Assembly (NCBI GenBank): GCA_965601825.1
Contig: OZ271839.1
Coordinates: 1,426,001 to 1,490,000 of the forward strand
DNA: 64,000 nucleotides
Reading direction: 5' to 3'
Source of the DNA: HXMU1420-13 sp965601825
GTDB taxonomy: Bacteria; Bacteroidota; Rhodothermia; Balneolales; Balneolaceae
Shown here: positions 53,692 through 62,981 of the stretch, in pieces
Position numbering within the stretch: the first letter of the stretch is position 1
How the letters are laid out: each line of letters begins with the position of its first letter
Notes under the pieces: generated by a model
Told to the model about the DNA's origin: nothing
Seen by the model: the letters and a program-made list of their open reading frames with translations, nothing else
Databases searched by the model: none
Program-made: the position numbers and the translations under genes

Positions 53692-54462
53692 ATGATCAGT
53701 GAATTCAATATCGCAATCTTGTCCAATAGCCGGTGGTACGAACGTTTTATGCACTTTATGCATAATAAAGTTCATGGCGTGAATTATATTTATTCGCCAA
53801 ACCTTAATGGCCTGACAAGGAAATTGAATGGTATCAATCCCAATCTATTTATAGGCGAGTTATTTAATGAAGAGCATACTTTTTTTGAATCTGCTAGTCT
53901 AATTAGATGTTTAAATCATGATTGTTCTTCAATTCTACTTGATGATCAATTTAAGACTGAATACACTGCTCAGTTATTCCCAGAAATGGGGATACTTGAT
54001 TGTATAATACCGCAAAACTTAAATGGTCTTTACATTCGAATTTTGCAGGAAAAAGCACATGCATTAAGTACGAATTTTAGGAACGAGAGTATCCAATCAA
54101 AAAAGAATGAAAGGATAGTTTCTTGTTCAGAAAGTGGATTAGTAATCACTGATCATAAGGGAAAAGTTGAATGGATAAATGGGGGTTTAGTCAATATTTG
54201 TGGTCATGAAAAAGCTATTATGGTTGGTGAAAAACCTGGTGATGTATTACAAGGAAGTGCGACAAATCTGAATACCGTTAGATTTATCAGAGAAAAGCTA
54301 CAAACGAATAATCCCTTTCAGTGTTCTTTAATTAATTACCACGCTGATGATCATCCCTATTGGGTTCAACTTAATGTGATCCCGATATATAGAAAGAATG
54401 AAAGGAATAAATTTCTTGGTGTAGAAAAAGATGTTTCTCACCTTATGCCTGCTTTGATTTAA
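53692..54462 (+). CDS. PAS-domain protein with receiver-like N-terminus
   Basis: The start is ATG 53692 (a longer frame from a GTG at 53662 would cover the promoter-like site). The 256-residue protein has an N-terminal segment resembling a receiver without its acidic pocket and a C-terminal PAS domain (about 140-250) with GEKPGDVLQGSATN. That is the LOV-like helix pattern but without the photoactive Cys, so it is not a blue-light LOV domain. It may bind FAD or heme or serve as a protein interface. Confidence 0.7.
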   Translation: MISEFNIAILSNSRWYERFMHFMHNKVHGVNYIYSPNLNGLTRKLNGINPNLFIGELFNEEHTFFESASLIRCLNHDCSSILLDDQFKTEYTAQLFPEMGILDCIIPQNLNGLYIRILQEKAHALSTNFRNESIQSKKNERIVSCSESGLVITDHKGKVEWINGGLVNICGHEKAIMVGEKPGDVLQGSATNLNTVRFIREKLQTNNPFQCSLINYHADDHPYWVQLNVIPIYRKNERNKFLGVEKDVSHLMPALI

Positions 54463-54491
54463 TAATCTGAAGCCACTTTAAATTTAAATCT

Positions 54492-55526
54492 TTAAGGAAA
54501 GCAGATGATGAAGGAAATCCTGCCTTTTTCACCGTTCTCTGTTTGGAAGATAGTGCCACCAAATTGACTGGCTTTTAGTAAAGCCATGGTTAGTCCAATA
54601 CCCAAATTATTCGCCTGAGAGGTCACAAATGGGTGAAAGAGGTGGTCACTAATTTCTGATGGAATGGTTGGTCCGACATTAGAAATTTTGATGCATTTAT
54701 TAGACAATTGAGAAATCGATACAGGACTATCTTCACTGCTGTATTGAAGGGCATTGTCAATTAAAAGTTGGAGAACTTTTTCCAGACTGTCTTCAGTGGC
54801 TAAGAAAGTTTTTGCATCTGCAGGTTTAAGAAACTGGATTCTATTTCTTGATTCTTCTGATAAATTAAACTTCACTCTGTTGAGAATCGCATTTAAATCT
54901 ACCTGCTCTAACTTCGAAATATCGAATGTTGAAGGAATATGATAGAAATATTCCAGCTCATCCATCAGGTTTGCTAAATGTGTAACACCTTCGTCAATTT
55001 TCTGTGCTCTTTGTTGAGTTTTATCATCAGTAGATTCATCTATAAGTAATTCTAAATAGCCGGAAATTCCTGTAAGTGGAGAACGGAATCGATGCAACAT
55101 CACGGCAATCATGTGTTTCCAACGATCAAGAGTGATTTTATCCGGAACAGCAGAATGTGCTTTTAATTCTATTTTCTCATACATCTCGCCACCGGCTTCA
55201 AAAGTGTCTGTATTCACCAAATACCACTGATTGTTGAAGAATACTGTTGGGTGATCTTCCAGATATGTGTCGGTAACTTGTAATACATCACCAATTAAAA
55301 CATCCTGAAGCAGCATTGCCTGAAGCCCTTCTTTTGCAGCTCGGTTCAATGCATGGATAGACTGACTCCCGCTCTTAACCACAAACACAGGGTAAGATAT
55401 GTCTTCGATAAGCGTAGAGATTACGTCCATAAAAATGTCGTCTGAAACCGATGAATAGTAATCATCATATCGATCAAATTCATCTGTTGGATTAATTTCT
55501 AATTCCAGTGATGTATTGTATTTCAT
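54492..55526 (-). CDS. Histidine kinase with PAS-like input
   Basis: The 344-residue cytoplasmic kinase has an N-terminal PAS-like domain (about 30-130, YPVFVVKSGSQSIHALNRAA), HisKA (MLHRFRSPLTGISGYLELL) and an HATPase (LLIDNALQYS, GIGLTMALLK). It resembles the protein at 25477 in its HisKA domain. It faces the flagellar operon across a 219-bp intergenic region with the sigma-54-like site; no strong promoter is seen on its side. Confidence 0.87.
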   Translation of the reverse strand: MKYNTSLELEINPTDEFDRYDDYYSSVSDDIFMDVISTLIEDISYPVFVVKSGSQSIHALNRAAKEGLQAMLLQDVLIGDVLQVTDTYLEDHPTVFFNNQWYLVNTDTFEAGGEMYEKIELKAHSAVPDKITLDRWKHMIAVMLHRFRSPLTGISGYLELLIDESTDDKTQQRAQKIDEGVTHLANLMDELEYFYHIPSTFDISKLEQVDLNAILNRVKFNLSEESRNRIQFLKPADAKTFLATEDSLEKVLQLLIDNALQYSSEDSPVSISQLSNKCIKISNVGPTIPSEISDHLFHPFVTSQANNLGIGLTMALLKASQFGGTIFQTENGEKGRISFIICFP

Positions 55527-55695
55527 AACTATTTTTGTGCCGAAATATTCATAATTGATACAATTATCAGCGCATGAATTCTTTTCCTTAAGTGAATTTT
55601 CTCAAGTGGAAAAATTTACCGTGAAACGGATAAATGTCCCTTTTCTTTCCCCTTCAATTTGTACTGAAAAATGCTTCGACATAGAAAATTATAGA

Positions 55696-55712
55696 CTGGC
55701 ACAACAATTGTT
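55696..55712 (+). promoter_or_regulatory. Sigma-54-like promoter of the flgB flagellar operon
   Basis: CTGGCACAACAATTGTT fits YTGGCAC-N5-TTGCW with the -24 GG and the -12 G at the right spacing; the -12 C is replaced by T. Transcription would start near 55723, so the GTG at 55722 cannot be the flgB start and ATG 55746 is supported. Confidence 0.7.
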
Positions 55713-55745
55713 TTGTGAGATGTGAAATCAACTAAACAACCACCT

Positions 55746-56090
55746 ATGAATCTTATTGACAGCAGCCACGCAGACTTACTTGCTAAAACAATGGATGCCT
55801 ATTCATTGCGGCAGAAGGTTACTGCGACCAACATAGCTAATGCTGACACTCCCGGTTATAAAAGGCATGAAGTTTACTTCGAAGAAGCTTTAAACGAAGC
55901 AATGAATACCATGGGAATGGGTGGGGCAAAAGAAACGAATCCAACTATTGTACAAACTGACCAGAAAGTAATTCTAGAAGATGAGTTGATTGAACAAGCT
56001 GATACTCAACTTCGCTTTCAGATGGTAACCAAGGCTTTAAGACATCATTACAGTCTGGTTCGAAATGGAATCGTAGGAAGGAATCAATAG
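55746..56090 (+). CDS. flgB: Flagellar basal-body rod protein FlgB
   Basis: From ATG 55746 the 114-residue protein has the FlgB signature NIANADTPGYKRHEV near the N-terminus and the C-terminal rod-helix RFQMVTKALRHHYS. It forms the proximal rod with FlgC and FliE. The start is set by the sigma-54-like promoter, which places the transcript start about 23 nt upstream. No Shine-Dalgarno site is obvious, as is common in the group. Confidence 0.95.
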   Translation: MNLIDSSHADLLAKTMDAYSLRQKVTATNIANADTPGYKRHEVYFEEALNEAMNTMGMGGAKETNPTIVQTDQKVILEDELIEQADTQLRFQMVTKALRHHYSLVRNGIVGRNQ

Positions 56091-56104
56091 ATAAATAGAA
56101 CACT

Positions 56105-56599
56105 ATGATACCTGATAGACTTTCATCAACTTTTAAAACTGCTTCCCAAGGCCTGGCGCTACAAAGAGAGCGAATTGCTGTTGCTTCACAAAATATAGCG
56201 AATGCAAGAACTTCAGCTGCACCTGGTGCTAAGAATGTATACAGACCGCGTGAAGTAGTATCACAAGCCCCACAAACACAACAATTTTTTGACATTTTAG
56301 AAGGTGCTCAATCTGGCTTGAAAGTTACAAGTAACCAGCATATGCGTTCTGCTGATGGCTTAACCGGAGAAAAAAGAGGTGGTCTTGGACCAGCTTTTAA
56401 TGTGGTAGAGCAAGACAAATTCCGCTATGAGTATGATCCAAATCATCCGGATGCAGATGAGAACGGAATGGTGAAATACCCGGACATAGACATGGTAAAA
56501 GAAATGGCTGTAATGGTGAGTGCAAACAGACTGTATGAAGCCAACTTGAGCAGTATTGAAGCTGAAAAAGAATTACTTAAAAAATCGCTGGAGATATAA
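56105..56599 (+). CDS. flgC: Flagellar basal-body rod protein FlgC
   Basis: The 164-residue protein starts in the FlgC style (STFKTASQGLALQRERIAVASQNIANA) and ends with the conserved YEANLSSIEAEKELLKKSL. It is the proximal rod subunit exported by the flagellar type III system. It follows flgB by 14 bp and precedes a small unknown gene by 3 bp. Confidence 0.96.
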   Translation: MIPDRLSSTFKTASQGLALQRERIAVASQNIANARTSAAPGAKNVYRPREVVSQAPQTQQFFDILEGAQSGLKVTSNQHMRSADGLTGEKRGGLGPAFNVVEQDKFRYEYDPNHPDADENGMVKYPDIDMVKEMAVMVSANRLYEANLSSIEAEKELLKKSLEI

Positions 56600-56602
56600 T
56601 AG

Positions 56603-56830
56603 ATGAACAGTATTAATTCAATTATTCATCAACAAACTCAACGAGTAACACAAAATAGTGCACTCAGAAAAGCAGCTGCAGCACCGCAACCACCAAAATT
56701 AACTGCGGATGAATCAACTTTAATCAATCAAAAGTTTTCACCTTCAAATTCTATTCAATCTTATTCAATGGATGGTAGAATTAAAGAACATCAAATGGTG
56801 CGTGGGACAAACTTTGACGCAAGAATTTAA
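56603..56830 (+). CDS. Small flagellar-operon protein of unknown function
   Basis: The 75-residue protein is rich in Ser, Gln, Asn and Ala, with no signal peptide or membrane helix. It ends with a distinctive SYSMDGRIKEHQMVRGTNFD segment. It starts 3 bp after flgC and ends 14 bp before fliE, so it is firmly in the operon. Position suggests a rod- or MS-ring-associated or export-chaperone role, but I know no family for it. Confidence 0.65.
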   Translation: MNSINSIIHQQTQRVTQNSALRKAAAAPQPPKLTADESTLINQKFSPSNSIQSYSMDGRIKEHQMVRGTNFDARI

Positions 56831-56844
56831 CCTGGAGAACTAGT

Positions 56845-57153
56845 ATGGAACCGGAATTAAATGGCATAGGCGGTTTACCCCAGAATCTTGAAATCCAACC
56901 TCGACATTTTAACATCGACGCGGGTGAAATTGATAATTCATTCGGTGATATGCTTTCCAATGCAATCCAAAGTGTAGACAATACTATGAAAGCGTCGGAT
57001 GCAAGTGTTCAGAATTATGTAACCGGGCAAACAGATAATATCCACGATGTGATGATTAACATGCAGCAGGCACAGTTAAGCTTCCAAATGATGGTAGAAG
57101 TACGAAATAGGTTGGTAGAAACCTATCAAGAGTTAAGTAGAATGCAGATCTGA
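56845..57153 (+). CDS. fliE: Flagellar hook-basal body protein FliE
   Basis: The 102-residue protein ends in the FliE pattern (IHDVMINMQQAQLSFQMMVEVRNRLVETYQELSRMQI-like). It links the MS-ring to the rod and is one of the first exported subunits. It is 8 bp before fliF. Confidence 0.95.
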   Translation: MEPELNGIGGLPQNLEIQPRHFNIDAGEIDNSFGDMLSNAIQSVDNTMKASDASVQNYVTGQTDNIHDVMINMQQAQLSFQMMVEVRNRLVETYQELSRMQI

Positions 57154-57161
57154 TCTAAACC

Positions 57162-58835
57162 ATGAACAAATACTTTCAACTATTTCAGGATTTTTTTGGC
57201 CCCCTAAGTGGTGCTCAGCGCGCCATGTTCATCGGTTTATTTTTTGTGATTATCGGTATGATTGGAGGTCTTTTTTATTGGTCTCAACAAGAAGATCAGA
57301 TGCTTTTATTTGGAAACCTTGATCCTGAGTCGGCCCAGGAAATTGTCGCTGAACTGAACAATCGAGGAATCAAATACAGTCTCGAAGAGGGAGGAAGAGC
57401 TATTTATGTTCCAAGTGATCGCGTTCATGAACTTCGACTAGATTTAGCACCTATGGGTGGAGCATTTAGTGACATTCAGGGATATGAACTATTTGATACA
57501 AATGCTCTTGGTATGACCGACTTTATGCAAGAAGTAAATAAGAAAAGAGCATTAGAAGGCGAACTAGCTAGATCCATTAATAGTCTTGATCAAGTTGAGT
57601 TTTCTAGAATTCACATTGTGATGCCTGAGCGTTCACCATTTGATGAAACAGCTACACAGGCTTCTGCTTCGGTGATATTAAATCTCAAGCCAAATAAGAC
57701 TTTATCACCTGAACAAATTGAGGGCATTACTGCACTTATCGCAGGCAGTATTGAAGAGTTGGAGCCAAATAATATTACCATTCTGGATCAGGCGGGAAAT
57801 CGCTTGACTGATGCGATTGATTACGAGTCGGAGTTCACTATGGGCACCACTCAAATGCAGTTACGCCAGAAAACAGAAGCATATTTGACAGAGAGAGGTC
57901 AAAGCATGCTGGACCGTGTTTTGGGAGCAGGAAATAGTATTCTCAGAGTTTCAGTTGAACATGATTTTGATAGAGTTACAAGAGAAACTGACTACATCGA
58001 TCCGGATAGCAGAACTGTAATATCTGAAGAAAAAAGAGAGCAGGTTAATAATGATGAACTGCGTGAGCCTGTACCAATAGATAACTTAACTCCAATAGAT
58101 CAAAGAGATAATTCTGTTACCATTTCTGCAAATAACAATAGTAATACTATTGAAACCAGAAATTATGAAGTAAACAGAACGAGAGAAGTATTTGAGAAAG
58201 GAGAAGGCGAATTAAGCAGAATAACTGCCTCTGTTTTGTTGAACTACAAACAAGTAACGAATATAGATGAGGATGGGGATGAATTTATTGCCTTTGAACC
58301 CTACTCGAATCAAGAAGTTCAGCAGTTCAGAGAGGCTGTAGAGTTAGCAATTGGTATCAAAACGGATAGAGGTGATTTACTCACTATTAACCAATCAGAG
58401 TTTTTCACAACTCAATACGTTAGTGGAAATACATTTATGGCCACTCAGCCTGTATACACAAATGATATAGTAAGATGGGTAGTTATTGGTCTTACGTTTG
58501 GTGTAATCATGTTCTTGATTCGCGGAATCAAAACCAAGATGGCTATTGAAACTGAAATGGCTATTAACTCTGATTTCCAAGGGAACACAGAATTACCACC
58601 GGGAGCAACGTATGCTTCACTTCCTGCCAATGTATCTGGTACACCTGCACTAGAACCGGCCTTTGATGATGATGGAAATCCAATTGAACCAACTATTTCA
58701 GCAGATGATTTTGCTCAGGAGAAAGTGGAACCTGAGAAGTCATACAACAAAGACGAAATCAAAGAATTTGTTGAACTTAAACCAGCTATTGCTGCACAGA
58801 TATTACGTGCAATGATGTCACCAGATGATGATTAA
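57162..58835 (+). CDS. fliF: Flagellar MS-ring protein FliF
   Basis: The 557-residue protein has two membrane helices (about 19-40 and 427-446) flanking a large periplasmic ring-building region (with LDPESAQEIVAELNNRGIKY, the secretin-like RBM fold, and SRIHIVMPERSPF). The C-terminus with FVELKPAIAAQILRAMM binds FliG. All expected regions are present. Confidence 0.97.
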   Translation: MNKYFQLFQDFFGPLSGAQRAMFIGLFFVIIGMIGGLFYWSQQEDQMLLFGNLDPESAQEIVAELNNRGIKYSLEEGGRAIYVPSDRVHELRLDLAPMGGAFSDIQGYELFDTNALGMTDFMQEVNKKRALEGELARSINSLDQVEFSRIHIVMPERSPFDETATQASASVILNLKPNKTLSPEQIEGITALIAGSIEELEPNNITILDQAGNRLTDAIDYESEFTMGTTQMQLRQKTEAYLTERGQSMLDRVLGAGNSILRVSVEHDFDRVTRETDYIDPDSRTVISEEKREQVNNDELREPVPIDNLTPIDQRDNSVTISANNNSNTIETRNYEVNRTREVFEKGEGELSRITASVLLNYKQVTNIDEDGDEFIAFEPYSNQEVQQFREAVELAIGIKTDRGDLLTINQSEFFTTQYVSGNTFMATQPVYTNDIVRWVVIGLTFGVIMFLIRGIKTKMAIETEMAINSDFQGNTELPPGATYASLPANVSGTPALEPAFDDDGNPIEPTISADDFAQEKVEPEKSYNKDEIKEFVELKPAIAAQILRAMMSPDDD

Positions 58836-58853
58836 ACACCATTAGTATAAACC

Positions 58854-59906
58854 ATGAGTGAAGAAGCAACAGAAACCACAACCGCACCCGCTCCAGCCGA
58901 AGAAGCTGTAGAAGTCAATTTAACGGGACCGCAAAAAGCAGCGATTTTGATCATGAGTGTCGGCACAAAGTCGGCTACAGAAATGATGAAGTCTCTGAAT
59001 GAAAAGGAGATCGAACAGATCACTCTGGAGATTGCCAGGATGAAAAATATTCGTCCGGAAATGGTGGATGCTGTTCTCCAGGAATATTACACTTTGATGG
59101 AGGTGAAGCAGTATGTAATTAATGGTGGTATGGATTACGCTCAACAGTTATTGAGCGAGTTAGGTGGTGATTCTGAGAAGATGATGAAAAAGCTTCGTGC
59201 ACAGTCTGGAAGCACCGTCTTCAAAGAATTCCAGGAAACCAAGACGTCGCAAATTGCTGACTTCATTAGAAATGAACATCCACAGGTAGCTGCATTAATA
59301 TTTTCTCAACTAAGAGTTGAGAAAACAGCTGAAATTCTGGCTTTACTAGATAAAGATATGCAGGGAGAGATCACTTATCGCCTCGCTATGATGGATAAAA
59401 TTTCAGGTGATGTAATAGATGAGATTGAAGAAGTGATTAAAGAACATATGGGCGGAATGGATAATCTTGGTGATCGTGTGAAAGCAGGAACCAATATTGT
59501 TGCTCAAATCTTGAATGGTGCCGATATGAAAGTAGAGAAAAACGTTCTCGAAGCTATCGAATCACGCGATCCGGATGTTGCTCAGGAAATCAAAGAGCAA
59601 ATGTTCCTATTCGAGGATATCGAGCACCTCGACGACAAAACTATTCAGATCATTATCAACGAGCTGGACAAGCAAGATATGGTTATGGGTCTGAAAGGTG
59701 TGGCCGAAGAACTATCTGTGAAATTCCTTGGAAATATGTCTTCAAGAGCCGCAGATATGTTACGAGAAGATATGGAAGCACTTGGTGCAGTTCCGCTTAA
59801 GGAAGTTAAAGATGCGCAGAACCGAATCATCAAGAAAATCAAAGAACTTGAAGATGCAGGTCAGATTAGTACACGTCAGGCTGGTGAAGAAGAAGTAGTT
59901 GAGTAA
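58854..59906 (+). CDS. fliG: Flagellar motor switch protein FliG
   Basis: The 350-residue protein has an acidic/Ala-rich N-terminal extension (1-20), then the FliG N domain (GPQKAAILIMSVG), middle domain with FIRNEHPQVAALIFSQL and C-terminal torque domain (SSRAADMLREDMEALGAVPL). It converts stator force into rotation and receives CheY-P through FliM. It lies 18 bp after fliF. Confidence 0.97.
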   Translation: MSEEATETTTAPAPAEEAVEVNLTGPQKAAILIMSVGTKSATEMMKSLNEKEIEQITLEIARMKNIRPEMVDAVLQEYYTLMEVKQYVINGGMDYAQQLLSELGGDSEKMMKKLRAQSGSTVFKEFQETKTSQIADFIRNEHPQVAALIFSQLRVEKTAEILALLDKDMQGEITYRLAMMDKISGDVIDEIEEVIKEHMGGMDNLGDRVKAGTNIVAQILNGADMKVEKNVLEAIESRDPDVAQEIKEQMFLFEDIEHLDDKTIQIIINELDKQDMVMGLKGVAEELSVKFLGNMSSRAADMLREDMEALGAVPLKEVKDAQNRIIKKIKELEDAGQISTRQAGEEEVVE

Positions 59907-59909
59907 ACC

Positions 59910-60626
59910 ATGAAAACGCCTCGGGTACTAGAGAACGAACAGATTAAATGGTTTAAAGAGAACAACACCAAGTTGAACTACAAAATGTTGTTCAACGAAA
60001 GTACAGAAGAGATCAATGCTGAAATAGAAACCATGGAGGAAGCTGAAGTTGTTGAGTTGACTCCTGAAGAAATTATTCAGCAAGCAAGGATTGATAGAGA
60101 TAGGAAATGGAAGCTTAAGGTCGAGAAAACAAGAGAAGATGCCTACGCTGTTGGTTATGAGGATGGAAAGGCAGCAGGTTATATGCAGGCTCAGTTCGAC
60201 CTGGAAAAGAAGCTTAACTTTATAAATGAAACAATAGAGAAAGGCCTTGAAGAGTGGAAAAAACGTCAAGAGTTATTAGATCCCGGCCTATTAGACTTAG
60301 TATTCGAAATTACGGAAACCATTTTAGGTGTACCTGTTGAACACCCAGATCTAAAGAATAAGTTAGAGTTAACTCTGGGACCTTTATTAGAACGCATAGA
60401 CAACCAGTCGAAGCCCGTACTTTTAGTTGCCGAAAGTGACTTTGAGTACATTCAATTACTTAAAAATGAATATGCACCAAATAGCTTTCTAAAAGTGAGA
60501 GTAGATCATGAGTGCAACCCTGGCGAATATCGTTTTGAATCTACGGATGAAGTTGTAGTTCAAAACGTGAAGAATACGCTGAATGAATTTCGAAAAAGCC
60601 TGTCGATTCCAAGCTGGGAGGAATAA
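59910..60626 (+). CDS. fliH: Flagellar export regulator FliH
   Basis: The 238-residue protein shows the FliH composition: a charged N-terminal coiled coil (EKTREDAYAVGYEDGKAAGY) and a C-terminal region (VDHECNPGEYRFESTDEVV) that binds FliI. It inhibits the FliI ATPase and links it to the switch complex. Identity is supported by its place between fliG and fliI; sequence identity to FliH is low as usual. Confidence 0.87.
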   Translation: MKTPRVLENEQIKWFKENNTKLNYKMLFNESTEEINAEIETMEEAEVVELTPEEIIQQARIDRDRKWKLKVEKTREDAYAVGYEDGKAAGYMQAQFDLEKKLNFINETIEKGLEEWKKRQELLDPGLLDLVFEITETILGVPVEHPDLKNKLELTLGPLLERIDNQSKPVLLVAESDFEYIQLLKNEYAPNSFLKVRVDHECNPGEYRFESTDEVVVQNVKNTLNEFRKSLSIPSWEE

Positions 60627-60628
60627 AA

Positions 60629-61945
60629 ATGCCTCTTCAAGCTCATTTCAGTACCATTAGATCCAAATTTATTGAAGCTTCAAATCCTGCAAAACGCTAC
60701 GGTAAAGTTTCAGGGATCGTTGGCAATATTGTAGAATGTACCGGACTGGAAGCAAGTGTAGGCGAGATGTACGGAATCCAGACCATACTCGGAAAATCCA
60801 TACCAGCTGAAGTAGTTGGTATTAAGGATGGAAAGACACTTCTAATGCCATTTGATCGTGTTGTTGGAATGAAAAATGGGTGTCTAGTTGAGAGTTTAGG
60901 CGAATCACTCAATGTCGGAGTTGGTGATCATTTACTAGGTAGAGTTGTTGATCCGAATGGCGATCCAATTGATAATTTGGGTTCAATTTTACATACCGAT
61001 TATCAACCGATTCAGAATAATCCTCCATCACCAATGGATCGAGCTCCGATTAATGAAATTATGTTCACAGGTGTGCGAGCGCTCGATGCTTTAAACACGA
61101 TTGGAATTGGGCAAAGAGTCGGTCTTTTTGCTGGTTCAGGTGTAGGGAAAAGTACCTTGATGGGGATGATCGCGAAGTGTTCATCAGCAGATATTAACGT
61201 AATTGCACTGATTGGTGAGCGTGGTCGTGAGGTTCATGAATTTATCTATGAGACTCTTGGTGAAGAAGGACTCAAACGTTCAGTTGTTGTAGCAGCAACT
61301 TCCGATACTGCCGCAATGAGTCGTGTAAAAGGCGCATTTACAGCTACTGCTATTGCGGAATATTTCCGTGATCAAGGAAAAAATGTCCTGCTCATGATGG
61401 ACTCCGTAACTCGTGTTGCTATGGCCCAAAGAGAGATTGGGTTAGCTTCTGGTGAACCTCCAACCACAAAAGGTTATACACCAAGTGTTTTCACGATTCT
61501 ACCGAAATTATTAGAGCGTCCGGGTAAAACTAAAAAAGGTAGTATTACCGGTTTGTACACTGTATTAGTTGATAATGATGATATGAATGAGCCGATTGCT
61601 GATGCGGTTAGATCGATTCTAGACGGCCATATTGTGTTATCTCGTCGATTAGCTCATAAAAATCACTACCCTGCAATTGACGTTTTGGAAAGTATTTCCC
61701 GTGTGATGCCAAAAATTGTCACTAAAGAGCAACGGGTAACCTCTATGAAAGCAAGGGAAATGTTAGCTACTTATAGAGAGGCTGAAGACCTTATTAATAT
61801 TGGAGCTTACGTTAAGGGTTCTAACCCAAAAATTGATATTTCTATAAAAAAACATCCTGATTTGGAATCATTTTTGATACAGGATATGGACCAGAGTGAC
61901 TTCGAGACTGATCTCTGGAATAGGTTAAAGACGATTATTGAATAA
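60629..61945 (+). CDS. fliI: Flagellum-specific export ATPase FliI
   Basis: The 438-residue protein has Walker A GLFAGSGVGKST, LIGERGREV and the segment TRVAMAQREIGLASGEPP. It belongs to the F1-beta-like family that powers unfolding of export substrates. It starts 3 bp after fliH. All catalytic residues are in place. Confidence 0.97.
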   Translation: MPLQAHFSTIRSKFIEASNPAKRYGKVSGIVGNIVECTGLEASVGEMYGIQTILGKSIPAEVVGIKDGKTLLMPFDRVVGMKNGCLVESLGESLNVGVGDHLLGRVVDPNGDPIDNLGSILHTDYQPIQNNPPSPMDRAPINEIMFTGVRALDALNTIGIGQRVGLFAGSGVGKSTLMGMIAKCSSADINVIALIGERGREVHEFIYETLGEEGLKRSVVVAATSDTAAMSRVKGAFTATAIAEYFRDQGKNVLLMMDSVTRVAMAQREIGLASGEPPTTKGYTPSVFTILPKLLERPGKTKKGSITGLYTVLVDNDDMNEPIADAVRSILDGHIVLSRRLAHKNHYPAIDVLESISRVMPKIVTKEQRVTSMKAREMLATYREAEDLINIGAYVKGSNPKIDISIKKHPDLESFLIQDMDQSDFETDLWNRLKTIIE

Positions 61946-61959
61946 GGATACCAATTAAC

Positions 61960-62388
61960 ATGAAATTCAAGTTTTCATTAGAGCCAGTTCTTAAAGTTAG
62001 ACAGCATCAAGAGAAGGTGCAGCAACAGAAGTTAGCTGAAGAGTTAACGAACAAAAATAAGATATCGGACTTAAGAAACGAGGTGAAAGGTAAACTAGAG
62101 AATTACCTTGATAATAAAGAGCAGGATAAAGTTGCAAACATCCATACGATTAAAACACACAACGCTCACCTTATTCATGTAAATGATCATATCAACAAAT
62201 TACAACAGCAAGAAGAGAAGGCTGACGAAAAGGTAAAAGAAGAGAGATCAAAGTTGGCAGAAGCTTTTAAGAAGCTAAGCATAATGGAAAAAGTGAAAGA
62301 GAACGAGCAAGGCGCATTTGTGAAAAATGTGGCAAAGAAAGATCAAAACTTTATGGATGAAATATCCTCTCAATCTTTTAGCAGATAG
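61960..62388 (+). CDS. fliJ: Flagellar export protein FliJ
   Basis: The 142-residue protein is almost wholly coiled-coil and highly charged (LEPVLKVRQHQEKVQQQKLAEEL), the standard FliJ pattern. It is the gamma-subunit-like stalk of the FliI ring and a chaperone-escort factor. Position after fliI supports the call. Confidence 0.87.
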   Translation: MKFKFSLEPVLKVRQHQEKVQQQKLAEELTNKNKISDLRNEVKGKLENYLDNKEQDKVANIHTIKTHNAHLIHVNDHINKLQQQEEKADEKVKEERSKLAEAFKKLSIMEKVKENEQGAFVKNVAKKDQNFMDEISSQSFSR

Positions 62389-62393
62389 AAACC

Positions 62394-62981
62394 ATGAATA
62401 AAGGAGCGATAGTAAAAATTGCCGGTTTTCTTGTGGTACCTATAATAGTAATGCTGATTGTAGTGTACTTCTTATATCCAATGCTGAACAAAGACAGATA
62501 CGATCTGATAGTTCGCACTAACGGTACCATGTTCGATTCTGTATTAGTCGATTCTTTAGCTCGTGTTGATAGCTTGATGAGAGCTGATTCAATTGCTGTT
62601 GCCGATTCATTAGCATTAGTAGAAGCAGAACTTTTAGAGCGAGCTCAAAAAATGGATTTCGCGACCAAGATAGACTCACTTGAGCGTCTTGTTTATGTTT
62701 TATCAGCACGTTTGGAAGGACTTGAAACACTAGATGCTCCGGTTTCAAATCAGGAGCAAGCGACAATGACAACCGATCAACTTGAAGAAGAAGCATTTAA
62801 AGATCGAGTCAAAAGTCTATTAAATCTGGAAGAAAATGAAATGGCGCCAATACTCGATAAGATGACGAGTGATCAATTAGTGCGTCTATATAAAGAGGCA
62901 GGGAATACCCAGAGAGAGAAAATTTTAAGAGCACTGAACTCAGATCGTGCTGCAAGATTGATTACTGAAGTAATGCTATGA
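62394..62981 (+). CDS. MotE-like flagellar protein (MgtE-N domain)
   Basis: The 195-residue protein has one N-terminal membrane helix (about 8-29), a periplasmic coiled coil with repeated Asp-Ser (SLARVDSLMRADSIAVADSLA) and a C-terminal MgtE_N-like domain (MAPILDKMTSDQLVRLYK). MotE of other bacteria is a periplasmic chaperone of the stator protein MotC. It follows fliJ by 5 bp. The name is by similarity in layout. Confidence 0.75.
   Translation: MNKGAIVKIAGFLVVPIIVMLIVVYFLYPMLNKDRYDLIVRTNGTMFDSVLVDSLARVDSLMRADSIAVADSLALVEAELLERAQKMDFATKIDSLERLVYVLSARLEGLETLDAPVSNQEQATMTTDQLEEEAFKDRVKSLLNLEENEMAPILDKMTSDQLVRLYKEAGNTQREKILRALNSDRAARLITEVML

Noticed and set aside
53692..54462. Blue-light LOV photoreceptor
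   Set aside because: The LOV helix GEKPGDVLQG lacks the Cys needed for flavin photochemistry.
59928..60269. Minus-strand ORF inside fliH
   Set aside because: Antisense shadow with no ribosome site; fliH has the operon context and the motifs.
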